A stretch of DNA of 64,000 nt from Ixodes scapularis (Eukaryota > Arthropoda > Arachnida > Ixodida > Ixodidae), in assembly GCF_016920785.2 (NCBI RefSeq), contig NW_024609846.1, positions 75,029,816 to 75,093,815 on the forward strand, read 5' to 3'. Under the pieces are notes generated by a model. That model had not been told where the DNA came from. It ran no database searches and worked only from the letters and a program-made list of their open reading frames with translations. A program made the translations under genes and the position numbers. This document shows, piece after piece, positions 26,511 through 36,850 of the stretch. The number at the start of each line of letters is the position of its first letter. The stretch's first letter is position 1.

Positions 26511-27366
26511 CTGCGACGATGGTCACTGCCTGCAAGACCTCACTTTTCGGGAGGTTCGAAAATTTTTCTCTTGCTTAGTCAGTTGGGAGTCAGTCCCATT
26601 GTGCCATTATCATAAGATAGTGCCGGAGTATAACTTAAAGCCTAAAATACACCACATGTACTGTCAGCAAAGTGGCTCTAAAAAGTAGTGGTTCTCCAAG
26701 AGCGTTTTACAAAGTTGGTCGTGTTTTGAATGCAGAGACAAGGCCACGGCTGCATTAAAGCACCGAGAAAGAAACACTGCGGACTTGCCCACTTCAACAG
26801 AAGGCATACATAAAGACTTGGTGGAACACGCAGAAAGAATCATGATTTCAGCAAAAGCAAGAACTGAAACATTTTCACCTCCTACGAAGCTTTGCAAGCT
26901 GGAAAGTTCAGAGAGACCAAGAAGCCTCCATACTTTGACTGATTAGACATTACGACCGCTCGATAAAAGCGCGTAGGCTAAAGCGGCCAGTGTGCGACAG
27001 ACTGGCTGGTTGACAACCAACATGCACTTGAAGGAAGTGGACAACAGTTTTGTTGTGTACGTTTAGACAGAGAAAATATACTTAGCCCCCACGGACGTCG
27101 GCATCTTTGTTTAGGTAAGAAATTCAGCCAGTGCAGTGCCACTGCTAGCCTACAGGTCATTAACATGCATCACGCAGTAGTGATACACAACTGCACGCCG
27201 GTGCTATGCCCATTGAGATCAAAATAAGCAGAGGTAGAGACTGAACACCAAACATCTTGGTTCTGTAACGTAAGGTTTCGCTCCACCTGCTCCATGCTGC
27301 GGTGCACAAACGCACTCGGCCAATGATTCTAAGCCCCAACACCGCGTGTGGTGGCGGTACGAAGAT
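26511..27366. other. unassigned; possibly more transposon sequence
   Basis: Plus-strand segments near 26700-26930 give a charged frame (SCFECRDKATAALKHRER..., then LVEHAERIMISAKARTETF), which could be transposon- or gene-derived. It has no motif I can name. 26990-27366 shows nothing. Confidence 0.3.
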
Positions 27367-27522
27367 GTACACCCACCGGCAATATGAAGGTGAACGCCGG
27401 ACCGTCGACCGCTCCGTACTATCAGCGCCATACCGTGGCTGACACGGCAGCCGCGTCATGGCGCTGATAGCACGAAGCGGCTGACGGTCCGGCCTTCACC
27501 TTCATATTGCCGGGGGGTGTAC
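27367..27522. mobile_element. small foldback MITE
   Basis: Near-palindrome. The left arm (GTACACCCACCGGCAATATG...) is mirrored by the right arm (...CATATTGCCGGGGGGTGTAC), with inner arms GGACCGTC and ATCAGCGCCAT and a short centre. Confidence 0.75.
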
Positions 27523-27927
27523 GCTTGTTTTGCTGGTGTGTGGATAGCAAAATCTCGGTACACAAGAAACATGTCTATAACGTTACCCGCCTCCAGATAA
27601 TTTAGATCGGCACCCCAAGTACGGAGAGGTCACGGAGAACTTGTTCATTACGAGGGCCAAAATGCCGACCATACGAGGAGCTTGGCGGCACTTTCCCTCG
27701 ATCAAGTTACTTTACCCTAAACCATAGCCTCCTATGTACGGACAAAGCCTGACAGATTGCCACGACAAACGGCCGCCGAAATTGAAAAGGTAGAGCAGCA
27801 GACAACGGTTGAGAGTAGAGCCACTTGATGGGCGCCCCGCTGTGCCGAGACGCCGAAACACACTTCTCTCGAGCGAACAAGGCTGTTTTGGGTCGGCGTT
27901 AGGCGAGTTGTGCTTTTTTCCTGCAAT

Positions 27928-28327
27928 CCCAGAAAAAAAATGGTATATTCTTCACCCCTTGTCCCATATACGACACCCCATAACTTCAGTTCGACGTTCA
28001 GCGCATCGACGTCGGACAGACGGCCTCAACTTTTTAGATGGGCTTGAGAACGCTGCGATAAAACTAATTGAATAGCTAAAGTACGTATCAAAGACCACAG
28101 AAAGAAGACACTGAGGTCTTGCAGTAGGTCCAAGAAAACCCCGATTCTTTTTTTCGTAGTGAGTAAAACGTACATTAATTATTTTAATAAGTTGTACCAC
28201 ACGGCTATCAATCCTCTCGTGAAAGTTAGTACAGTTAGATCGACGTCAGTGCGCTGTACGTTGAACTGGCGTTTTGGGTTGTATTCCATGGGACAAAGGG
28301 CGTAAGAACACACCCGTTTTTAAAGTG
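27928..28327. mobile_element. second copy of the CACT-type MITE
   Basis: Same family as 3601-4011, interior inverted. It has TTTGTCCCATATA-like and TTCGACGT segments at both ends, the A-box TAGCCGTGTGG on the minus strand near 28205, and degenerate termini. A partial third copy follows at about 28330-28520. Confidence 0.65.
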
Positions 28328-28329
28328 GA

Positions 28330-28520
28330 CGTTCGAAGACTACAGAACGAAAACACCGAGGTTTTGCCTTAGGGGCAAGAAAACCCCGACTTCTCTTTTT
28401 TTTTTTTTTGTCAGTAACACTTACACTAGCTATTTTAATAAGTTGTACCACTCGGTTAACAAGCGGTTTTTGAAATTTGGTACCGTCGGTTCGACGTCAT
28501 CTCTCTGTACGTCGAAGTTA
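28330..28520. mobile_element. partial third copy of the CACT-type MITE
   Basis: Shares the CAAGAAAACCCCGA, AAGTTGTACCACTCGGTTAAC and TTCGACGTCA segments with the copy beside it. Ends are missing. Confidence 0.55.
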
Positions 28521-28534
28521 AATAGTTTGTTGTT

Positions 28535-28625
28535 GGGCGAGTTGGTGAATACATAGTTTTGCGCAAAAACGACGGACACAAGAGAGAGAAACAAACAGGA
28601 GCGCAACTTACAACTGTATGAAGGA
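28535..28625. repeat. Penelope-like 3'-end fragment
   Basis: GGGCGAGTTGGTGAATAC followed by GCGCAACTTACAACTGT matches the outer end of the Penelope-like element at about 24058-24160 (GGGCGAGTTGGTGAACC, CTTACAACTCTTGT). Confidence 0.5.
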
Positions 28626-28640
28626 AACCTTTAGAAAACA

Positions 28641-28687
28641 TACTGTTTAGCGGTATACTGCGTGGAGAAGTATACCGCTAAACAGTA
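28641..28687. repeat. perfect 19-bp hairpin
   Basis: Arms 28641-28659 (TACTGTTTAGCGGTATACT) and 28669-28687 are exact reverse complements around a 9-nt loop. No longer stem was seen, so it is too short for a typical pre-miRNA. Confidence 0.7.
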
Positions 28688-28994
28688 CGACTTCAAGCGT
28701 ATTCGCATCCAGAAAGAAATTAAAAGTGTTCTCGAAGATGAAGAGCATGGCGGCCCAGTCCTTTCGGAGGGCTGTGCACACGCTGGCGACAACAAGCTTC
28801 CACAGCGAAGGCATAGGAATTTCTCCGCTGCTTCGACGAGGTTGTCGCCAGAGTGCACAGGCCTCGGAGAGTTTTGTCAGACAGTTGCGGTAGGTTGTTT
28901 AAACTGACGAAAATAATCCCTGGAGAAGGGGAACAAGAGGGACAGAGGACAAACATAAATCTCCAAACACAGCTAGGTGACTGGTGAGCGACCG

Positions 28995-29000
28995 AAAAAA
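28995..29000 (-). terminator. RNA polymerase III terminator of the tRNA-Thr gene
   Basis: TTTTTT on the minus strand, starting 3 nt after the tRNA discriminator base. Confidence 0.65.
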
Positions 29001-29002
29001 TC

Positions 29003-29075
29003 CGCCTGGTCCGGGTATCGAACCCGGGACCTCTCCATTACAAGTGGAGCGCTCTATCAACTGAGCTAACCAGGG
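29003..29075 (-). tRNA. tRNA-Thr (anticodon TGT)
   Basis: A 73-nt cloverleaf reads from 29075: acceptor CCCTGGT, TA, D arm GCTC...GAGC, anticodon stem CTCCA/TGGAG with loop CTTGTAA (anticodon TGT), variable AGGTC, T arm CCGGG/CCCGG with loop TTCGATA, acceptor ACCAGGC, discriminator G. A-box TAGCTCAGTTGATAG and B-box GGTTCGATACC are good, and a T6 terminator follows. Oddities: position 1-72 is C-C, where threonine tRNAs normally have G-C, and there is no encoded CCA. It could therefore be a functional gene with a changed end or a tRNA-derived repeat. Confidence 0.7.
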
Positions 29076-29159
29076 GTTAGACGTCAGTAGAGCAAACGGG
29101 TTTTATCAGCTGCCACCAGTCTCACGCCAACAAGGGTGAAGCTTGCGATTTAAGGTTAT

Positions 29160-29231
29160 AATTATAGTGCAATTAAATGCAAAGGTGCAAGCGAGCTCGC
29201 TTGCACCTTTGCATTTAATTGCACTATAATT
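29160..29231. repeat. perfect 72-bp palindrome
   Basis: Two 36-bp arms with no spacer and no mismatch, centred on GCGAG|CTCGC. It starts 85 bp upstream of the tRNA-Thr gene. Outer sequence is also weakly symmetrical (TTTAAGG and GTTTAAA). Confidence 0.9.
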
Positions 29232-29989
29232 GTTTAAACTGTTCGTACACATAATATGGTCAGAAGGCGGAAAACAGTTGCTGCGCCATCGCACATTGCC
29301 CGTACGGCTGTCTGTCTCCGATGCCTCCACCGTGCTTTGGTACCGACAACGCTTGTCAACAATAAGATGGCGACGCTGTCAGTGTTGTCAGATCACAAAG
29401 CAATTTCGCATAAGTCCTATTAACAAAATACAACAACGCAACAACATATGTAGGGTACAAAAGAAAAAAAAAACATATAAGCTCCAATGGCAAGCTTGAA
29501 AATTAATGCCTAGGTCATTGTAGCAATTGCACTCGTTCCCTCACAACGTTAGGCTTAAATTTTTTGAAATAAAATGTAGCACGGGATTGGTTGAAACCTT
29601 CTCTCCAGCAGCTGTTGAAAGGACGCGTAATTTTTGGGTTCTGAACAAATGCAGTTCCTGGCTTTATCGAGGTGGGCAGGTGGTTACATTCAGTGCTGGT
29701 CTTTGGTATGAATGAATGAAAAACTATTACCGTTACCGTTTTGAATAAAAAGTAACGCCCGTTACTTTAGTGTTTATTTTTTAAATTCTGAATTAACATG
29801 GTTTAATGTTAATTAAACCATGTTAAATGTTAAGGTATGCCTATACGCGCCATATTTCATGAAGCATTAAATTTAAGCAGAGACCGAACATGAGTACTTT
29901 ATCTTTTTTATGTTTTCCACTAAATACTCACGAGGAGAAACCTAGCAAAAAACGCGAAAATCTGAAAATTACCATAACTTGGCGCCTAA
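29232..29989. other. unassigned intergenic sequence
   Basis: No exon or element recognised. Near 29790-29830 a short inverted AACATGGTTTAATGTTAATTAAACCATGTT palindrome-like stretch is visible. Confidence 0.4.
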
Positions 29990-32900
29990 AAACACGACAA
30001 AAAATTAAAGTGTGACATTTTACGTGCAATTTAGACAACAGCTTTAGCAAAGTGACGCCAAATTGATATATAAAGTTCAAGAAATAGCCTCAGCACTCCA
30101 CACGATTGTGGTAAAGTTATAGGAGCTTTAAGACCTTAGCAGGACGCTATATTGTTGAGACATGATTTTTTTTTCGCACTTGCCAATCTTGTTGACAGAA
30201 TACGATGTATGTCACGTGCATTGTATTAGAGACAAAGCTTTCTAAGAAAAAACCTCGCTTAAAATAGATACTGCGAATAAATTTCCTTCCTTAGTTTTAT
30301 TTTACGTTCGCTCAAAAGGCATATAGTTCTCATGAACAGATCGAACGTAACAAATATTGTTTTTTCTGGCATAGCCCATGCCTTCAAAACCGTTTTTTTT
30401 ACGATAGAGAGGCTTCAACACGCATTTCTACTAACCTTTCAAAACAATTGCGATATTCCTTTTTTGTTGAGACCAGCACGAAAAAATATATATTAAGCAG
30501 TACATTTTGAAGATATGTTTCGTGAAACACCATCAAATATAGCAGCCTGCGCCTAGGGTTCTGCATAGTCGCTCCAAGAATGGTTTATTATCTGTCGAGT
30601 CTCCTGGATAAAAAAGACAGGTATATAACTTTGCGTAGTGTTTTTGACAGGTATAGACACAATTTTGCGTAGTGTTTTTGACAGGTATAGACATTATTTC
30701 CGCGCAATTTTGCATGTCAATAAAAACCGTGTTCAAAAAAGGTGTTCTTACAACGTTCTTATAATTGAATGTCTAACCATAAATGAAATTTATACAACCG
30801 CATTCCTGATCAAAACTATGTCTGAGATGTAAACGTAATAACAAAAGCCGTGAGCATGGTTACTGAGAACATGAATCAGCTTCGCAGTAGCGGAGGCCTT
30901 AATATTTGACTGCAAGTTTATTTCTAAAGAACCGCTTCCATATTCTGTTTTGGTGTCTCGGCGCTCCAGAATAAATTAATACTTCGTAATTCTTTTTGTT
31001 TGTTTAGTATTACAATATTAGTTACGATAGATACTCTGAAGGCAAATATGTGTTAGATAAAACCTTTAAGGGTGGTTTTACTTGAATTGGATTTTCTGTG
31101 TTTCATTCCTTGCAGTGTCTCTGGCCTTCTTCGCATGCGCTGTGGCCCACAATTACCAAAACAAAACGAGACCCGACTCGGTAACAATTCTTTCAATACA
31201 CATTTGAAAATATTTTGTGTGCTAAAGTATGAACAAAACCAACGCGTCTATCTAGGTTGCTCTTCTGTCAAAATGTTTTTGAAGCACTTGATGAATTTAA
31301 ACGCGTCCGGAAAATATTATGTATTTGTGTAAATCATGCACGCGAAGCACCCTATGTAAACAAAGATTTTGCGAATACTACTTTCAATTTAATCCTCCGG
31401 TTTATTATTTCTATAGGAGGAAAATAGAGAAGGCTGGGCGACTATTACTGCTGGAACGCTGAGACCAAATCATGGGACACAGTTTTCTTTGGGAACAAAG
31501 AACGATGCTTTGTAAGTAGCAAATGTAATCTTGTAATGTAATGTTACCATACGTCGGGCTCCCGCGCATGCGGGTCATATGTTTTACATGTATGTTTTTC
31601 CTATGCGGAGTGTAATTCCTTTTATTTTCAAACATATACAGAGTGGCGTCTTTGAATTTGAAACACCAAGAGGTGTATAGGTGGTTTTATTCCTTTAGTT
31701 GCTCTACTGGCATGTTTATGCCGAAGGTAATCATTTTTTTGTGCTATGATTCCCTCAAAAAGAATACAGCTGAAGATTGTATGGTACCATGATATTTATA
31801 TGGAATTGATTCCTACTCTAAACATCTATGTTCCATCATCTCGGATATTGGTGGTGACTCTTCAAAATCACGAAAAAAATTAAATTTTATATGCTCGAAA
31901 CTTTGCCTTCTTCCCCTGAACCGAAACGAAATGATTGTACCTTGCCTTGTTCTAAAAATGAAGTTGGTAAAGAAGCAGCAATTATATTTCCACGTAATAC
32001 TGTGACGTAGAGTGAAACTGACATCCATTAATATGATCTAGCATGGTTCAGTAAACTCATGTGACGCTGCGAAATCCCATGACATCACGTGACCTTGTTT
32101 TGCTGTTCTCTCGGAAAATAAAGGTTCCCAATAAATATAGCAAGGAATTACTTTACATGACGGCACATTGTTAAATGAAAATGTGATTTCCTGCTAAACC
32201 TAGCCAAAGGCGCTTCTCATTCTATTTTTGCGGATCATGACCCTTTACTATACCGTTCACAGGAGTTTCTAAAGCAGACTGCTGCTAATGAAGGTGATGT
32301 CTCCCAATAAAAAGTGAAGAATTTGAGTCGACAGCTTCGTCCGACCGCTGTGCATATGACAAACAACATAAATTAGTTTTATAAATGCGAGAAAGGGTAG
32401 TTGGAATACAATCATGATTTGCTAGAACTGAGCTGGTTGGTTATTCACGCTTGTGAGATTTAAGTAAATGTGTATGTTCCTTGTGTTTCTCAATGTTGTG
32501 TATTTCTTCCTTCGTTCAGCTGGAAAATCTCACAAGCTGGAATAGAATCGTTTTACTATAAGGCAACATTCTCTTTTGGGTTCTTTAAAACGCCATTTTT
32601 TTTCAATGGCTACACCACAAACATTTGAAAATAATATTGTATTATATTTTAATTCATCCAAGAATGAAGTATTTCAGATAAACAATAATAATAAAGGTAG
32701 CAGGGAAAATACGAGGTCATATGATGTCGCGTCACGTGTGATCGCGTGGAGCGTTTCCCTACTAAGTCTAGAGTAGTATTTGTTACGTTAAATGTAGCCG
32801 GTACTTTTCATGGCTACATTCAGCAGCAGATTTAAGAGAATATGTGATATCATGCTTTCAACTGTTCCGTCACCGCAAATTACATCTCAAGCGCATTTGC

Positions 32901-33150
32901 AATTTCAATCTTTTTTTTTTCTTAATTTCAGTACAACGATGGTGGTGAGGGACTATGTCAAAATGGAGAATGCCATTTGACAACCGATTCAAGTGTGCCC
33001 AATGACACTGATGTCTAAACTCCTGCTCCCACAGAAAAGCCGAAGCAAAAAATTAAGAAACCGAAGAAGTGTACGAAGTCTAAGGGCAAGACGAAGCAAT
33101 ATTAGGAAGGAAACTCCTGATTAAAAGTCCCGAAACTAACCCAGGCTAAA
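29990..33150 (+). pseudogene. salivary basic-tail-like gene, copy C (decayed)
   Basis: Plus-strand relatives of exons 2-4 lie at 31116-31180, 31417-31511 and 32932-33018, with splice sites still present. Decay is clear. Exon 2 has TAC in place of the codon for Cys24. Exon 3 has a 2-bp GG insertion after the GGCTG of the GlyCys codons, which shifts the frame. The poly(A) signal is AATAAT. No exon 1 matching ATGGGGTTGACTGAG was found upstream. Exon 4 has the same TAA after NDTDV as copy B (33016-33018), again followed by an open Lys-rich frame (EKPKQKIKKPKK). Upstream intron sequence (29990-31100) matches intron 1 of copy A, which copy B lacks. Confidence 0.82.
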
Positions 33151-34555
33151 TAATGCTAAGGCACTGACTGTTTGTACAGTGTACACTGGTTGATATAGAA
33201 AATCCGCTGAAACCTTTAGGCTCTTTTCCTCTACATTTTGTGTTGCATTTGTTATGTTTTGTATAGTTATGAATGATATTTATGTCTCCTGTTTCACCTT
33301 CCAATTGTAGTATGGCTCAAAGCCGAGACTAAACCAAGCGACTAGAACGCAGTACATTATGACTCATTATGGTCGTTGTATTTGACCCCATGAATGCAAA
33401 TGTTCAACTGTTTGTTACCGAAAGCTGAAGCCCTAACATTTTGTGGGAGTAAGTTTTGGATCATTTATAATTCTGATGTTTTTAACCCTGGAGAGTGGGA
33501 AAACAAGACAGGATAACACGAATATCCTATTCGGGCTGCCCTGTCCATATTTCCCAGTTCTTCATAATTAAACGCGTTTTTATCTATTTATTTATTTTAC
33601 TACCTGCAATCGCTAAAAAAGCATTACAGTAGGGAGGGCGGGGGGCACGAAAACAATTTTACATGATCAATACATTATAACAAATATAAAACGTCGTTAC
33701 ACACACAAAAAAAAATCGTCTTAGAGTCACATAAACATAATATTTAAACATACAACTAAAGTTCGTAAAAAAACAGCTCTGACATTCAAATTTCTACAAC
33801 CTCATTAGGTAATTTATTCCAGACATGAATTTCCGGCGGAAAAAAAAAGATTCAAAAGCATCAGTTCTCCATTTATATGGATTAATTTTCTTTGAACTAT
33901 CTTTTCTGAGAGACACGTAAACAGGCTGTAGTCGATATGTTGATTTAGAGATACAAGTATTTTCATGAAAAACGTTAAATAAAAATTTCAAACGGAGGCA
34001 CTGATGCCTCTGACTCAGAGGCCTCCAACCCAGAGACGACTTAAGTTTAGTAACACTTACTCTGAAATCATTATTTTCCGTAACAAACCTGGCAGCGTGA
34101 TTCCAGGGGTTTTTTTTTTCGATCTGATATTCCAGATTTAGCTTATAGGGGTCCCAGATTCTACACGTATAATCAAGAATGGGTCGTACATGTGAAAAAT
34201 AGGAGGTTTCTTTTAGCGACGATGAAGCCAACCTAAACTTACGTTTAATGAAACCTAGTGACCGACTATAGCCTTTGCAGTGATGTAGTCAACATGTTTG
34301 TTCCAAGTTAAAGCTGATGAAAAAATAAGTCCTAGACATTTAGCCTCAGTTAAAAGTTTAACCGGCGACCCACCAATTCAGTATGATGAGGCAAAAAAAT
34401 TAATTTTCCTAGTATACCTGACGTGAATAGATTTCAATAGATCTAAAAACAGGCTCATTGAAAATACCAAGCCTCAATATTATCAGAGTCGTTTTGGAGA
34501 GCAAACATGTCAGTGCTGCCAACAATGTTTCTCTATAAAACACAGTCATTTGCAT

Positions 34556-34813
34556 ATAGACGCTTAACACACGCGCCGGATTGAGCAGCCATAGCCGCCC
34601 TTCTCTTGTCTTACCGAGATGCCGAGCCAGTGAAGCGGGCGTTGACGGGTCTTCACAAGGGCTGATGCTGGGCACAAGAACACAGTAGCATCTAAAATGG
34701 CAATAACCTGTCCTGCTGTGGTAATGATGAAGTGAAGCGAACGGAATAAGAGGGAACAAAAACTGAAGGTCAGTTATGGCGGCGCCCATGCACAGTTGCT
34801 GTAAAGCGTCTAT
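34556..34813. mobile_element. MITE inserted in LINE copy 2
   Basis: Termini ATAGACGCTTAACA and, in reverse complement, ATAGACGCTTTACA. The matching place in LINE copy 1 (about 19625-19640) lacks it, so it inserted after the duplication. The 258-bp interior has no transposase. Confidence 0.75.
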
Positions 34814-36129
34814 GATCCATGTTAGAGGAAACGTTTTCAACTATACATCGTTCAGAAGAAAAAAAAAAAACAAAAAAAAAAACAAGTGCAGTCCTCGCAC
34901 CGATTTCTCAGGGACACCAGAAGTAACATTTACGATCGGGGACTTGAATTCAATAATTACCACGGACTGTTTCCTGGAATTCAAGTAATCCGCTATCCAA
35001 CAAATAACGCTAGGATCAGTATGAAGCTTCGGAAGTTTAAACATTAGGAGAGCATAAAGAACCATATCGAAACCTTTTTTTTTAAAATCTGAAAGAATGC
35101 AGTTGACCTGCTTACATTTATTGAATGATAGTACTAAATCATGATAGAATTCCGTTAACTGCGTGGTGCAAGATGACCCGGAGCGGAAACCATGCTGAGC
35201 TGAAGTAAAAAAAATTAATTAGTGCTAGGTGGTTTATGAGATTGCTGTAAATTATGTGCTCCATTGTTTTACAGGATTCGCTGATGAGAGAGATAGGCCT
35301 ATTGTTCTCAACCAGATTTTTCGGACCAGACTTGTGGATCGGTACAACATTTGCAGACTTCCAGTCAAGTGGTAAAGAAGCAGAGCTTCGGGATACCGAA
35401 AATTTATTGACCACGTAACAAGATATAATTTCATCACAAGGCTTTATAATAGTGTTTGGACTATCATCGGGACCAGTCTCTGAACCGTGTTTTATTTTGG
35501 TTAGCAATTGAAAAATAACTTGCACATGAAATTGAATTTCGGGCATGTATACTATAAGATTAGAAGCAACATCTGAGTAAGTGTAGTGACACGTAGTGAC
35601 ATCTGCAAATACGGACCTAAAGTAATCATTGGAGGAGATAGACTAAAGTTGCCCTCAGAGAGAAGGTTACCATAAACGAGCGAAGACGAAACACCTACAG
35701 TATCCCTGCGATTAGAGCTAATGATCTTCCAGAAATCCTTAGGATTTTGTTGAGCTTGGCATTCAGCGTAGCAAAATATTTTCTCGATACGAAGGAGTTT
35801 CTACCTCTACTAGTTTATTATATGATGCGGAGTCATTACGTGCGGTATTGTTTTAGTGCACGTTAATTTTTATTTGTAAGATTGCGCAGCTCAAAATTTA
35901 GCCATGGTTTGTCACGACGTCGCTTGGGCGAAATAACTCTAGATGGAACAAACATTTCTAGAGTTGTTAATCTGGCTTTGAAAACGTTACATAATAAATT
36001 AACCTCACCCGCGGTACCAATTTTTTAAAAGACAGGAAGGAATGAACTGCGGTTTTCAGATGAGCCAGTATAATCACTTCTATCAAATAAAAACTCCTCT
36101 TCGGACGAAGCAAAACACTGTGTTCATCC

Positions 36130-36163
36130 CCGGTCTAAGTGACCTTATGGTCACTTAGACCGG
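36130..36163. repeat. hairpin, 15-bp perfect stem
   Basis: CCGGTCTAAGTGACC, loop TTAT, then the exact reverse complement. An outer CATC/GATG pair extends it with a bulge. Confidence 0.65.
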
Positions 36164-36850
36164 AGATGACTGCTCCAGGCCGTAGTGGTTGATAAGATTA
36201 ATAAGTGGAGAATATACACCAGAAGAGCTAACAGTCAAGGGATTATGGTCTAATCGGCTACAACCACGACAAAACCATCACCGACAACAAAAAAGCATTA
36301 TACCAAGGAAAAATTAGGTTAACATCACTTGCCGGAGGTCTATAAAAATAGCCTATAGTAAGATAATCGCCATTCTCAAGATAGACGCGGCACCAGACAG
36401 TTTCATATAATAAGCCACTAAAATCAATTTTGCACCTTTTTACACTTTCATGAATGAGCGAAAAGACACCATCACCGGTACCATTCGTATCTTTACGGTG
36501 CACAGTAAAATTGGGCGGAAAAACTTCCAGATCGGAGACAGAGCCTTCAAGCCAGGGTTAAGTCCCGATAACAATACTAGCATTAGTGATAGAGATTTAA
36601 GCAGCGAGGTTGTCTGCTTAAGCTCGCTTCTGCTTAGCAAATATCCAGCCCCTTTGTGGAACAACGTTGCAATAACTTCGTCTGTTCAGGCGTTTTAGAA
36701 CAAGAATCGTTCGGAGGAATGAATTTGAATACTTGAGATAGTTCCCTTGGAATAATATAATTAGATTGCGTCCAACGTGGAAGGGAAATGTTTCACGTGA
36801 CGACTCTTTGTAAGAACGAGCTCCCATGGCCCGACTTAACATACTGCCAT

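Larger units (their letters stand above)
33581..36850 (-). pseudogene. CR1/jockey-like LINE remnant (copy 2)
   Basis: Minus strand, in order. The endonuclease at about 36680-36258 shows ETWL-like and VHRKDTNGTGDGVFSLIH segments. RT at 35546-35139 shows LPLDWKSANVVPIHKSGPKN and NNRPISLISESCKTMEHIIY. A C-terminal part at 34231-33794 shows SHVRPILDYTCRIWDPYKLN. Broken by frameshifts and by a 258-bp MITE at 34556-34813. The 3' tail resembles copy 1, and it lies just after salivary copy C as copy 1 lies after copy B. Confidence 0.82.

Noticed and set aside
28641..28687. microRNA precursor
   Set aside because: The stem is only 19 bp with a 9-nt loop and no extension, too short for a pre-miRNA.
29003..29075. 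Bacterial contamination as source of the tRNA
   Set aside because: No encoded CCA, a Pol III T6 terminator directly follows, and eukaryotic repeats surround it.
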